Assembly: GCA_902782875.1 (NCBI GenBank)
Contig: CACZPE010000128.1
Location: 1-9,527, forward strand
Direction: 5' to 3'
Length of the DNA stretch: 9,527 nucleotides
Source of the DNA: an uncultured Ruminococcus sp.
Lineage (GTDB): Bacteria; Bacillota_A; Clostridia; Oscillospirales; Ruminococcaceae
Shown: positions 1-7,359 of the stretch, piece after piece
How positions within the stretch are numbered: position 1 is the first letter of the stretch
Layout of the letters: every line of letters begins with the position of its first letter
Notes under the pieces: model-generated
Database searches by the model: none
Seen by the model: only the letters and a program-made list of their open reading frames with translations
Told to the model about the DNA's origin: nothing
Made by a program: the position numbers and the translations under genes

Positions 1-80
1 TATACAACAATTACGTAAAAAAGTCAAGCGCCGGTGCGACCGGCAGCGGTTTCGCAGATATATCTATCGGAGACTACTGA
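1..80 (+). CDS. C-terminal end of an unidentified protein (partial)
   Basis: In the frame that begins at base 3, the window opens with 25 sense codons and a TGA stop at 78-80. The peptide ends in GSGFADISIGDY and is rich in Gly, Ser and Ala, with a mixed third-position pattern like that of the other genes here. No family can be recognised from so short a tail, and the start lies outside the window. The gene would converge on trpB2, and the hairpin at 221-256 could serve as terminator for both. The call rests only on the open frame, its composition and the convergent layout, so it could be a chance frame. Confidence 0.45.
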   Translation, partial: YNNYVKKSSAGATGSGFADISIGDY

Positions 81-220
81 GTTTGCAGCTCGGTACCTTT
101 TGATTTCCTGCAATATTTCACTTGAGACAGGCAAAGCCTGCAGTTAGGTCGTTGATTAATTCCTTGGAGAGGGTGATATTCGCGGTCCGGTACCTTCGAT
201 TTCACGGCGGATTGTATACA
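81..220. other. Intergenic stretch with an imperfect direct repeat
   Basis: No gene is seen here. Two related segments, CGGTACCTTTTGATTTC at 91-107 and CGGTACCTTCGATTTC at 188-203, lie in direct orientation about 97 bases apart, each containing the palindrome GGTACC. Between them is a small perfect hairpin, CAGGC-AAA-GCCTG, at 125-137. The stretch may be the 3' untranslated part of the upstream gene or a small structured RNA. No known riboswitch class fits. Confidence 0.4.
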
Positions 221-256
221 AAAAGCACTTCCCGCGATGTAGGGGGAAGTGCTTTT
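221..256 (-). terminator. Bidirectional terminator between convergent genes
   Basis: A perfect 13-base-pair stem is formed by 221-233 (AAAAGCACTTCCC) and 244-256 (GGGAAGTGCTTTT), with a 10-base loop. Read on the minus strand it ends in five T residues, 28 bases after the trpB2 stop. Read on the plus strand it ends in four T residues, so it can also stop the gene that ends at 80. Confidence 0.9.
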
Positions 257-283
257 GATACTGTTATCCGTCAGGTATTCCGA

Positions 284-1663
284 TCATACCTTGGGAAGAT
301 TTGCAACAGACTTTGCGATCTCATCATCGGTGGGAATATAGTCGCTCATCTTGCCGTCGTTGTATGCGGCATATGCGTACATATCGAAATATCCTGTACC
401 TGTGAGACCGAAGAGTATGGTCTTCTCCTCGCCTGTTTCCTTGCATCTGAGAGCCTCGTCGATGGCTGCTCTGATAGCGTGGCTGCTTTCAGGAGCGGGG
501 AGTATGCCCTCAACTCTTGCAAAGCGCTGAGCTGCTTCGAATACTGCTGTCTGCTCGTAGGATCTTGCTTCCATAAGTCCCTGATCGTAAAGCTCGGAGA
601 GTATAGCGCTCATGCCGTGATAGCGCAGGCCGCCCGCATGGTTGGGTGAGGGCATGAAGCCGCTGCCGAGGGTATACATCTTCTGCAGGGGGCATACCTT
701 GCCTGTGTCGCAGAAGTCATATGCGTAAACGCCTCTTGTGAAGCTGGGGCAGGATGCGGGCTCAACTGCGATTATCCTGTAATCGGCCTCGCCCCTGAGC
801 TTTTCGCCCATGAAGGGAGCAACGAGTCCGCCGAGATTGGAGCCGCCGCCTGCGCAGCCGATGATAATATCGGGCTTGATGTCATACTTATCCATTGCGG
901 TCTTGCACTCAAGACCTATTACTGTCTGGTGCAGAAGCACCTGGGAAAGCACGCTGCCCAGTACATAGCGGTAGCCGTCCCTTGTGGTGGCAGCTTCAAC
1001 AGCTTCGGATATAGCGCAGCCGAGGCTTCCGTTGGTATCGGGGAATTCAGCGAGTATCTTTCTGCCGACCTCAGTTGTAGTAGAGGGCGAGGGAGTAACG
1101 CTTGCGCCGTAGGTGCGCATAACCTCTCTGCGGAAAGGCTTCTGCTCATACGATACCTTTACCATATACACATTGCAGTCAAGGCCGAAGTACGAGCATG
1201 CCATGGAGAGAGCTGTGCCCCACTGGCCTGCACCTGTTTCGGTGGTGACGCCCTTGAGCCCCTGCTTCTTTGCATAGTATGCCTGAGCTATGGCGGAATT
1301 GAGCTTATGGCTGCCGCTGGTATTGTTGCCCTCAAACTTGTAGTATATCTTTGCGGGTGTCTCGAGAGCCTTTTCAAGGCAGTATGCCCTTACCAGGGGA
1401 GCGGGACGGTACATCTTGTAGAAAGAGAGTATCTCATCGGGTATGTCGATATATGCTGTGGTGTCATCAAGCTCCTGCTTTACGAGCTCTTCGCAGAATA
1501 CATGGGAGAGTTCCTCTGCGGTAACGGGCTTGAGTGTGCCGGGATTGAGCATCGGAGCAGGCTTCTTCTTCATGTCTGCACGGACGTTATACCATTTTGT
1601 GGGCAGCTCGTCCTCTGAAAGGTAGATCTTGTAGGGTATTTTTTCGTTTGTGCTCATGATCAT
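284..1663 (-). CDS. trpB2: TrpB2-type tryptophan synthase beta chain (PLP enzyme)
   Basis: This 459-residue protein matches the TrpB2 (TrpB-like) branch of the tryptophan synthase beta family. These cytosolic PLP enzymes condense indole with serine to give tryptophan. It has the TrpB2 N-terminal extension (about residues 10-60, with LPTKWYNVRADM), RPAPL at 86-90, the Schiff-base lysine K120 in SGSHKLNS, the ETGAGQWG motif with the catalytic glutamate E142, and the phosphate-binding loop GCAGGGSN at 269-276. The length exceeds the roughly 400 residues usual for TrpB1. GGAG at complement 1669-1672 lies 5 bases before the ATG at 1663 and 11 bases before a second in-frame ATG at 1657 (MSTNEK), so either may be used. 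No trpA or other trp gene is adjacent. Control is by the Trp T-box upstream. TrpB2 proteins may act alone on free indole or serve in other serine chemistry, so the exact role is inferred. Confidence 0.95.
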   Translation of the reverse strand: MIMSTNEKIPYKIYLSEDELPTKWYNVRADMKKKPAPMLNPGTLKPVTAEELSHVFCEELVKQELDDTTAYIDIPDEILSFYKMYRPAPLVRAYCLEKALETPAKIYYKFEGNNTSGSHKLNSAIAQAYYAKKQGLKGVTTETGAGQWGTALSMACSYFGLDCNVYMVKVSYEQKPFRREVMRTYGASVTPSPSTTTEVGRKILAEFPDTNGSLGCAISEAVEAATTRDGYRYVLGSVLSQVLLHQTVIGLECKTAMDKYDIKPDIIIGCAGGGSNLGGLVAPFMGEKLRGEADYRIIAVEPASCPSFTRGVYAYDFCDTGKVCPLQKMYTLGSGFMPSPNHAGGLRYHGMSAILSELYDQGLMEARSYEQTAVFEAAQRFARVEGILPAPESSHAIRAAIDEALRCKETGEEKTILFGLTGTGYFDMYAYAAYNDGKMSDYIPTDDEIAKSVANLPKV

Positions 1664-1699
1664 TCATTCTCCTTTTAAAATTTTCGGATGATCGTCGGG

Positions 1700-1733
1700 A
1701 AACAATAAAGCCCCGACATATTCATGCCGGGAC
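1700..1733 (-). terminator. Conditional terminator of the T-box leader
   Basis: A 10-pair stem, GTCCCGGCAT with ATGTCGGGGC (complement 1724-1733 and 1710-1719), closes a GAAT loop and is followed on the minus strand by TTTATTGTTT. It directly follows the T-box core, which is the usual place for the terminator that competes with the antiterminator. Confidence 0.92.
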
Positions 1734-1968
1734 AGAAAATTCTGCGGTGCCACCCTGCTTGCCGTGATCTTAAAGTCACAGCCTCTCATGTGTGTCTTCT
1801 GAACACACCGCATTTGTTAACGCAGTGCTGCTGCGGCTCGCCTACTCCGTAATGTTTCGGTCCGCCCTCCGGGGCCCATTCATCCGCCTCGTCCGTACTG
1901 CCTTGCACCATACAGCAGCTCTCTGCAACATCGGTAAACGGATTACTTACACCTCATCATCGGTTTAT
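1700..1968 (-). promoter_or_regulatory. T-box leader, tryptophan-specific (controls trpB2)
   Basis: The leader carries the T-box core AGGGUGGCACCGCAG at complement 1742-1756, followed by the terminator hairpin at 1710-1733. Stem I is visible: AUCCG (complement 1939-1943) pairs with CGGAU (1882-1886). Next to them sit the two halves of the specifier-loop S-turn, AGUA (1944-1947) and GAA (1879-1881). UGG, the Trp codon, follows GAA directly at complement 1876-1878. A 7-pair stem III lies at 1761-1782, and a further hairpin at 1790-1808. The variable base of the UGGN bulge is C, which pairs with discriminator G73 of bacterial tRNA-Trp. Known mechanism: uncharged tRNA stabilises the antiterminator and switches trpB2 on. 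Reading the specifier one base later would give GGG (Gly), but the C in the bulge argues against that. Confidence 0.95.
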
Positions 1969-1974
1969 GTATAG

Positions 1975-2003
1975 ATGATATCATAAAAATACTGGTTTGT
2001 CAA
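1975..2003 (-). promoter_or_regulatory. Sigma-A promoter of the T-box/trpB2 unit
   Basis: TTGACA at complement 1998-2003, a 17-base spacer, and TATCAT at complement 1975-1980 preceded by TGA (extended -10). Transcription would begin near 1968, just ahead of Stem I of the T-box. Confidence 0.85.
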
Positions 2004-2016
2004 GAGATGAAGTGAT

Positions 2017-2048
2017 TTTTCGGCGTTTTCTGTACATACAGCCGAAAA
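2017..2048. repeat. Inverted repeat between the two divergent promoters
   Basis: TTTTCGGC (2017-2024) and GCCGAAAA (2041-2048) are perfect inverse copies around a 16-base loop. The repeat lies between the divergent trpB2 and lipoprotein promoters and ends 34 bases before the lipoprotein -35. No T-run follows either arm in terminator fashion. An operator is possible but unproven. Confidence 0.4.
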
Positions 2049-2082
2049 TATCGGTTACAATAATTACAATATGGAATTATTG

Positions 2083-2111
2083 TTGAAAAAGCAGCCTGCA
2101 TATGCTAAAAT
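2083..2111 (+). promoter_or_regulatory. Sigma-A promoter of the solute-binding lipoprotein gene
   Basis: TTGAAA at 2083-2088, a 17-base spacer, and TAAAAT at 2106-2111 with TGC just before it (extended -10). Transcription would start near 2118, giving a leader of about 67 bases. The likely ribosome site is AAAGGA near 2167-2172, 12 bases before the ATG. Confidence 0.8.
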
Positions 2112-2184
2112 ATACAGGTAACTCAACACGCATACGAACAGAGACACAGATATCCACGCAGGAAAGAAAGGAAAGATACAGGAT

Positions 2185-4599
2185 ATGAAAAGAAACACAA
2201 GACAGACATTATGTCTGCTGACCGCAATTGCAGTCACAGCTTCTTCTGTTTTTTTCGCAGGCTGTTCAAACAAGCCCGCAGGAAATAACGGAGGAAATCA
2301 GCAGTCTTCATCGGGACAGACCATGTCTCAGGAAGAGATAAGCAAGGTGCTTGCATTCAAGACTGAGGATGTAAATTCCCCTCAGGGCAGGACCTTTGAC
2401 GGCACCGTAATATACAAAAACGGACTGTTCTATGGCATCAGCAGCGCATTCAAGAACACATCCACCGGCGAGGATGATTACAGCTACGAATCAACAACGA
2501 ATATAATCATATTCGACGAATCCGGCAACATAAAGACAGAGATCCCCGTGATCAAGACAAGCAGTGCCGAATACTGCTACGGCAACATAAGCGGCGATCT
2601 TTCGGTCGGCGCTGACGGCAGTGTGACCTGCATGGTGTCTATGACCAAGTACGACCCCGACACATATGCAGAGGATACAGCGGTCACTCTCAAGACCTAT
2701 GACACATCAGGCCAGGAGATAGCATCGGCAGATATGACCTCCGTGCTCGAAAGCGGACAGGACAGCTATATATCCTCCTGGATATCCGACAAGGACGGCA
2801 ATGCATATATCTCCACAGGCGAAAAAGTGATCGTATTCGACAAGAGCGGTACCAAGCTCTTTGAGATAGACGCTGCACCGGGCGACAGCTCATGGCTCAG
2901 CAGCTTGATCCTCACAAACGAGGGCAAGGCTGCCTATACCGTAATGTCATATGCAGCCGAACAGTCATCGGTAATACTCACCGAGATCGACGTTGCCGCA
3001 AAGGGCAAGGGCAAGAACTATGACCTCAACGGCATCTCCGGCTCCTATTCCGTTATAAACGGCGGCGGCGACTATCTTCTCTATGCCAAGAGCGACACGG
3101 GCGTAATCGGCGTAAAGCCCGACCTTACCGTGGAAAGCGTGCTCAATCTTCTCTCTCTCGGTATAGACAACTCCGATATGAACGGCATATATGTAGCTGA
3201 GGACGGTTCCTTCTACCTCAATTCCTACAAGGAGGACAAGCCTCTGACAAAGGTGTATGCTGTTGATGCATCCGAGATAAAGGAAAAGAAGATCATCACC
3301 CTCGGCTGCTTCTCGACTGACTGGTCCATGCGCTCACTGATCGCAGACTACAACAAGAAGAACGAGGAATACACGATCGTTGTAAACAGCTATTCCGACA
3401 CAAACAATACCGCAGACTATTCCGCAGCCCAGACAGCATTCAACAACGAGCTGCTTTCCGGCAAGGTGCCCGATATAGTCCTTATCGACAACACCATGCC
3501 CTATGACAGCTATGCAACAAAGGGACTCTTCACCGATCTCTACGAGCTTATCGACAACGATCCCGAGCTCACCCGCGACAGCTTCATGACCAATGTGCTC
3601 ACAGCTATGGAGACAGGCGGAAAGCTTTATACCATCACCCCGTCTTATGCGGTGACCACCTATGCGATAAAGCCCTCTCATCTCAAGAACGTCAGCACCA
3701 TTTCACTCACAGACGCAAAAGCGGAGTTATCCGCAATGGGTGAAGGCGCAGTGATCGCAAACGAGCTTACAAGAGAGGATTTCGTACTCGCTGCGATAAA
3801 GTATTCCGATTTCATAGACTACGAAAAGGCATCCTGCGATTTTGACAACGACTCCTTCAAGGCAATACTCGAATACTCCAAGGACCTCCCCGAAAAGATA
3901 GACTATGATAAGCTCTATGAAGAAAATCCCATGTACTACACCGAGCATGAGATGGATTTCATCAAGGACAAGATGCTTGTCAACAGATTATATCTGTATG
4001 ACCTGACCTCCTTTGACTACAACAGGGCACAGTTCGGCAAGGACGGATATGCCTTCACCAACTTCCCGACAGACAGGGCTGTGGCAACCGGACTCATCTC
4101 GACTGATACACGAATAAGCATATCCAACACATCCACTTACAAGGATGCGGCGTGGGATTTCATCAAGTTCTGCCTCAGCGATTCTGTTACAGAGGATCAT
4201 CCCGGTTACTACAACAATGACGGCCAGTATGTCACTTCCGATGATGTTGTATACAGAGTAAAGAACAATATGCCCATACTCAGGGACAAGTTCGACCTGA
4301 TCGCATCCCACGCACTTGATCAGAAGTATTACTACAACTCCGACGGAGAAAAGATCCCCGATGAGAACACTTATTATCTCGGCGGTGAGGATGTAAAGCT
4401 CGATCCGATGACTCAGCAGGAACTCGACAAGCTGATCGAGGCATTCTCAAATACAACCAGGCTCGACAAGACAAACGAAGAGCTCATGACCATACTCAAG
4501 GATGAAATGGCAAGCTACTATGCAGGAAACAAGACGCTTGACGAAACAGTTTCCATAATACAGTCAAGAGCAAATATCTATATGAGCGAGCATTATTGA
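2185..4599 (+). CDS. Lipoprotein: beta-propeller-like domain fused to ABC-type solute-binding domain
   Basis: This 804-residue protein starts with a lipoprotein signal peptide (lipobox FAGC, lipidated Cys27), so it should be anchored to the outer face of the membrane. A Gly/Asn/Ser/Gln linker runs to about residue 48. Residues about 55-365 hold recurring strand-turn-strand units such as IIIFDESGNIKTE, KTYDTSGQEI and VIVFDKSGTKLFE, typical of beta-propeller blades. From about 368 it reads as a family-1 extracellular solute-binding protein: an opening strand KKIITLGCF, GKVPDIVLID (427-436), GLFTDLYELI (447-456), and later YKDAAWDFIKF. Usual binding proteins of this family have about 400-550 residues, so the N-terminal half is an addition. 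Sugars or oligosaccharides are the commonest ligands of the family, but the ligand here is unknown. No permease or ATPase gene is adjacent. Assignment of the C-terminal domain is firm; the propeller is read from repeat pattern only. Confidence 0.88.
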   Translation: MKRNTRQTLCLLTAIAVTASSVFFAGCSNKPAGNNGGNQQSSSGQTMSQEEISKVLAFKTEDVNSPQGRTFDGTVIYKNGLFYGISSAFKNTSTGEDDYSYESTTNIIIFDESGNIKTEIPVIKTSSAEYCYGNISGDLSVGADGSVTCMVSMTKYDPDTYAEDTAVTLKTYDTSGQEIASADMTSVLESGQDSYISSWISDKDGNAYISTGEKVIVFDKSGTKLFEIDAAPGDSSWLSSLILTNEGKAAYTVMSYAAEQSSVILTEIDVAAKGKGKNYDLNGISGSYSVINGGGDYLLYAKSDTGVIGVKPDLTVESVLNLLSLGIDNSDMNGIYVAEDGSFYLNSYKEDKPLTKVYAVDASEIKEKKIITLGCFSTDWSMRSLIADYNKKNEEYTIVVNSYSDTNNTADYSAAQTAFNNELLSGKVPDIVLIDNTMPYDSYATKGLFTDLYELIDNDPELTRDSFMTNVLTAMETGGKLYTITPSYAVTTYAIKPSHLKNVSTISLTDAKAELSAMGEGAVIANELTREDFVLAAIKYSDFIDYEKASCDFDNDSFKAILEYSKDLPEKIDYDKLYEENPMYYTEHEMDFIKDKMLVNRLYLYDLTSFDYNRAQFGKDGYAFTNFPTDRAVATGLISTDTRISISNTSTYKDAAWDFIKFCLSDSVTEDHPGYYNNDGQYVTSDDVVYRVKNNMPILRDKFDLIASHALDQKYYYNSDGEKIPDENTYYLGGEDVKLDPMTQQELDKLIEAFSNTTRLDKTNEELMTILKDEMASYYAGNKTLDETVSIIQSRANIYMSEHY

Positions 4600-4615
4600 T
4601 ATCATAAAAGATACA

Positions 4616-4644
4616 GCCCCGTGCGATCACATATCGCACGGGGC
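4616..4644 (+). terminator. Hairpin terminator after the lipoprotein gene
   Basis: A perfect 12-pair GC-rich stem (4616-4627 with 4633-4644) with a 5-base loop lies 17 bases after the stop. There is no clean T-run on the plus strand, only GGCTTCTC. Read on the minus strand it is followed by TGTATCTTTTAT, so it may also back up the terminator of the convergent gene. Confidence 0.7.
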
Positions 4645-4722
4645 GGCTTCTCATCCGCAGACACTTAAGAATAGACTGAAAACGTTATATGAAAAAGCTC
4701 CCCTTAAAGGGAGAATTTCAGA

Positions 4723-4754
4723 CAAAAACGGGGCTGTCATTGCGGCAGCCCCGT
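4723..4754 (-). terminator. Terminator of the tyrosine-rich secreted protein gene
   Basis: ACGGGGCTG (complement 4746-4754) pairs with CAGCCCCGT (complement 4728-4736); a G-U and a C-G pair extend the stem to 11. On the minus strand a run of five T residues follows (complement 4724-4728). It begins 14 bases after the stop codon at 4768. Confidence 0.92.
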
Positions 4755-4767
4755 GTGTGTTATTATA

Positions 4768-5421
4768 TCAGATGACGGACTTCACGATGTTTTCCATTGT
4801 AAAGAAATCAACGGAAGAGGAAGTAGCTGCGGTATATGTGCGGCCGTCGCTGTGCCATACTGCGAAGGTATATCCTGTTTCATTGCCGTAGAAGGTGACA
4901 TCCTGTCTGCCTATCCTCTCGGTGCAGGCTGCGGAGAAGCCTGAGGTATCGCCGACGATATCGTGGCTGTCCTTTGCGGTCTTTACTGTGAGGACGGTGC
5001 CGTCAGTGCTGTTCGAGGTATAAGTGTCGATGCCGTTAGCGGATGTGTGTACGGGTGTGGAGAAACCCTTAACTGTGAATGCGGGAATGGTATATATCTG
5101 CTGACGTACAACATAGGGCTGGTTTACAACAACGGGCTCTGTATAGGTATTGCCCCACATATCGGTATATACTGTGACCTGCTGTGTCACAGGTCTGCTG
5201 TAGGTGTAGCCGTATCCGTAGTTGTAGGTGTAAGTGTAGTTGTCGTATTCCTTATACTTCTGAAGGTCGGGCTCATATGTGTATGTGCCTGTTGCGGGAT
5301 CGAGAAGCATATTGTCGTTAGTGTAGTTGTTGTAATAAACTGCTCCGTGTACTGTTACGGAAAGTGCTGCAGCTGCAGCGATTACGGTTGCGATTGCGGT
5401 GATGATTCTTGACTTTTTCAT
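4768..5421 (-). CDS. Secreted tyrosine-rich protein with DUF4367-like C-terminus
   Basis: This 217-residue protein begins with a signal peptide (KKSR, then an Ile/Ala-rich core; likely cleavage after HGA at residue 27) and has no other membrane segment, so it is probably exported. Residues 47-74 are dominated by Tyr, Asn and Gly. A motif VYTDMWGNTY follows at 84-93 and a proline/valine stretch after it. The last 80 residues (DGTVLTVKTAK, then VTFYGN, YTFAVWHSDGRTYTA, and a closing FFTMENIVKSV) recall DUF4367-type domains; this is recognition by pattern, not by search. The start is well fixed by AGGAGG at complement 5430-5435, 8 bases before ATG. Its function is unknown. It is a single-gene unit between two terminators and shares a promoter-region element and a Tyr-rich motif with the secreted protein at 7623-8342. 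Confidence 0.85.
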   Translation of the reverse strand: MKKSRIITAIATVIAAAAALSVTVHGAVYYNNYTNDNMLLDPATGTYTYEPDLQKYKEYDNYTYTYNYGYGYTYSRPVTQQVTVYTDMWGNTYTEPVVVNQPYVVRQQIYTIPAFTVKGFSTPVHTSANGIDTYTSNSTDGTVLTVKTAKDSHDIVGDTSGFSAACTERIGRQDVTFYGNETGYTFAVWHSDGRTYTAATSSSVDFFTMENIVKSVI

Positions 5422-5480
5422 TTTGATTTCCTCCTGTATTTCCCTTTTGGTTTTAGTGGTTTTTGTTTTCTGTCTCTTTA

Positions 5481-5506
5481 ACCGAAGGAAAATTCAAAAG
5501 GTACAA
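5481..5506 (-). promoter_or_regulatory. Possible non-sigma-A promoter of the tyrosine-rich secreted protein
   Basis: No convincing sigma-A promoter is seen upstream of the gene at 4768-5421. TTGTAC (complement 5501-5506), 16 bases, then CGGTTAAA (complement 5477-5484) lies about 60 bases before its start. The same arrangement with the same 16-base gap occurs at 7455-7483 before the gene starting at 7623. An alternative sigma factor promoter is an inference. Confidence 0.35.
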
Positions 5507-5544
5507 AAGAACTCAAAAAATTTTTTTCGGGATATGATCATCAT

Positions 5545-5581
5545 AAAAAAGGGCTTTCACGCATCTTTGCGGAAAGCCCTT
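5545..5581 (-). terminator. Terminator of glgB
   Basis: AAGGGCTTTC (complement 5572-5581) pairs over 10 bases with GAAAGCCCTT (complement 5549-5558), with an inner GC pair set in the loop, and leads into TTTTTT on the minus strand (complement 5545-5550). It starts 4 bases after the glgB stop. Confidence 0.93.
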
Positions 5582-5585
5582 AATA

Positions 5586-7319
5586 TCACTGTGCGGATTC
5601 ATCATACATCGCACCCGAGAACGGCTGCAGTACGATGCCCTTTTTCTTTATGGTGTGTCCCTTTTCGGTGTGCAGCAGCTCGCGTAGAAGGGTACCGTCG
5701 ATCTTTTCGCCGAAGGGTATGGTCTGCTCGCTGTCTGAGAAATTCAGTATGATCACTGTGTTTTCTTCGGCAGCTGTGCGCCTGTATGCAAACAGAGAGC
5801 CCGATATCTCGCTCAGGTCTATCCATTCAAAGGCGGCGGGGTCGTATTCTGCGGCATAAAGCGACGGACGCGCCAGATACAGCTTAGCCAGCTTTTTCAT
5901 ATACTCTGCAAATTCCTTGTGTGCGCTTTCGCCGAAAAGCTCCCAGTCCTGGCTGCGGTTTTCATCCCACTCCCTGAACTGGCCGAATTCGCTGCCCATG
6001 AAGAGCAGCTTCTTGCCCGGGTGAGTGTACATATACATGTAGAATGTGCGGGCCTGGGGGTATTTCTTCTCGCGGTCGCCCCACATTTTCTGTATCACCG
6101 TTGCCTTGCCGTGGACGTTCTCATCGTGCGAGAGGGGCAGCAGATAAAGCTCATTGCTGAAATAGTGCATGGAGAATGTGAGCTTTGACCTTGCGGCATC
6201 ACGCTCTGCGGGAGGAGTGCGCATATAATCGAGAGTATCGTTCATCCAGCCCATATCCCATTTGTAGTCGAAACCGAGACCGCCGTATTCCACAGGAGCG
6301 GTGATCTTGGGGAACGAGGTGGAATCCTCGGCTATCAGTACCGCTGAGGGATGACGCTGATGCAGCCCCGAGTTCAGCCTGCGCAGGAAATCAACGGTCG
6401 AGCTGTTGACTCCTCTTGACGGGTCGCCCTGCCAGTATATCGCACGGCTTATCGCATCCATCCTGAGACCGTCAAAGTGATACACCCTGAGCCAGAAATT
6501 GGCGGCCGACTGCAGGAAGCAGCATACCTCGCGCCGTGAGTGTATAAAGTTGCAGCTGCCCCATTCGCTTATGCCCACATCGCTGCTCGGATATTCATAC
6601 AGCGGGCTGCCGTCATATCTTGCAAGAGCGTAGCTGTCCATTGCGAAATGCACGGGCACGAAGTCCATTATCACGCCTATACCCGCATGGTGGCATTTGT
6701 CAACGAGCTGCATGAGCTCCTGCGGTCTGCCGTAGCGTGCAGTCGGAGCGAAAAAGCCCGTTGCCTGATATCCCCAGGATGAATCGGAGGGATGCTCCGC
6801 AAGGGGCATGAATTCTATGTGAGTAAATCCGTGTTCCTTTACGTAGCCTATAAGCTCATCCGCTATCCCGGAGTAGCTGTACCATCCGCCGTCCTTCTTT
6901 TTCCACGAGCCGAGATGGACTTCATATATATTCACAGGCTTGCTGTATCTCTTGTCTCTGCTCCTGAGCCATCTGTGATCGGTGAAGCGGTATGACATGA
7001 GATCGGTAACTATTGAAGCAAAAGCGGGGCGCAGCTCCATTGCAAATCCGTAGGGATCGCAGTGCTCGGTCCTGCCTGAGGCAGAGTATATGACATATTT
7101 GTACATATGCCCCGGGCGGGCGGCGGACGAAAAGTAGGTATATATCTGGCCGCTGCGCTGCATATCCTCCTCCTGCCAGCCGTTCCATTCGCCTATGATC
7201 GCTACTCTGTATGCAGACGGTGCATAGGTGCGGAACACAGTGCCGTTGGGATCGGTATGTGCGCCGAAAAATTCGTATGCGTCAAAAACTTCGCCCATAT
7301 AAAATGCATGGAGATCCAT
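5586..7319 (-). CDS. glgB: 1,4-alpha-glucan (glycogen) branching enzyme, GH13
   Basis: This 577-residue cytosolic enzyme cuts alpha-1,4 glucan chains and rejoins them by alpha-1,6 bonds, creating glycogen branches. Residues about 15-100 form a CBM48-like domain (FFGAH, TYAPSA, IIGEWNGW). The GH13 barrel follows with its conserved regions in order: MDFVPVHF (D219, H224), DGLRMDAIS with nucleophile D288, AEDST with acid/base E331, and LSHDENVHGK with H398 and D399. GlgB-typical EVHLGSW (133-139), SSWGYQATGFFAP and GSEFGQFREW are also present. The all-beta C-terminal domain starts near 485. At 577 residues it is a short form: many GlgB proteins have 630-730 and carry an extra N-terminal module absent here. 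The start ATG follows GGAAG by about 14 bases, a somewhat long spacing. No other glg gene is adjacent. It has its own promoter and terminator. Activity is predicted to be intact. Confidence 0.96.
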   Translation of the reverse strand: MDLHAFYMGEVFDAYEFFGAHTDPNGTVFRTYAPSAYRVAIIGEWNGWQEEDMQRSGQIYTYFSSAARPGHMYKYVIYSASGRTEHCDPYGFAMELRPAFASIVTDLMSYRFTDHRWLRSRDKRYSKPVNIYEVHLGSWKKKDGGWYSYSGIADELIGYVKEHGFTHIEFMPLAEHPSDSSWGYQATGFFAPTARYGRPQELMQLVDKCHHAGIGVIMDFVPVHFAMDSYALARYDGSPLYEYPSSDVGISEWGSCNFIHSRREVCCFLQSAANFWLRVYHFDGLRMDAISRAIYWQGDPSRGVNSSTVDFLRRLNSGLHQRHPSAVLIAEDSTSFPKITAPVEYGGLGFDYKWDMGWMNDTLDYMRTPPAERDAARSKLTFSMHYFSNELYLLPLSHDENVHGKATVIQKMWGDREKKYPQARTFYMYMYTHPGKKLLFMGSEFGQFREWDENRSQDWELFGESAHKEFAEYMKKLAKLYLARPSLYAAEYDPAAFEWIDLSEISGSLFAYRRTAAEENTVIILNFSDSEQTIPFGEKIDGTLLRELLHTEKGHTIKKKGIVLQPFSGAMYDESAQ

Positions 7320-7359
7320 ATTGTAACAGTTCTCTTCCTTTCGATGATGTGAAGTTTTG

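Noticed and set aside
120..150. GGCAAAGCC and a nearby GAC...GTC arrangement recalling a class I cyclic-di-GMP riboswitch
   Set aside because: The paired helices and second conserved half of that riboswitch are missing, and the site follows a stop codon rather than preceding a gene.
929..1618. Plus-strand open frame opposite trpB2
   Set aside because: It lacks any family pattern and lies antisense to a well-conserved enzyme gene.
1876..1878. T-box specifier read one base later as GGG (glycine)
   Set aside because: The C in the UGGN bulge fits the G73 discriminator of tRNA-Trp and not the U73 of bacterial tRNA-Gly, and the gene makes a tryptophan-synthase-type enzyme.
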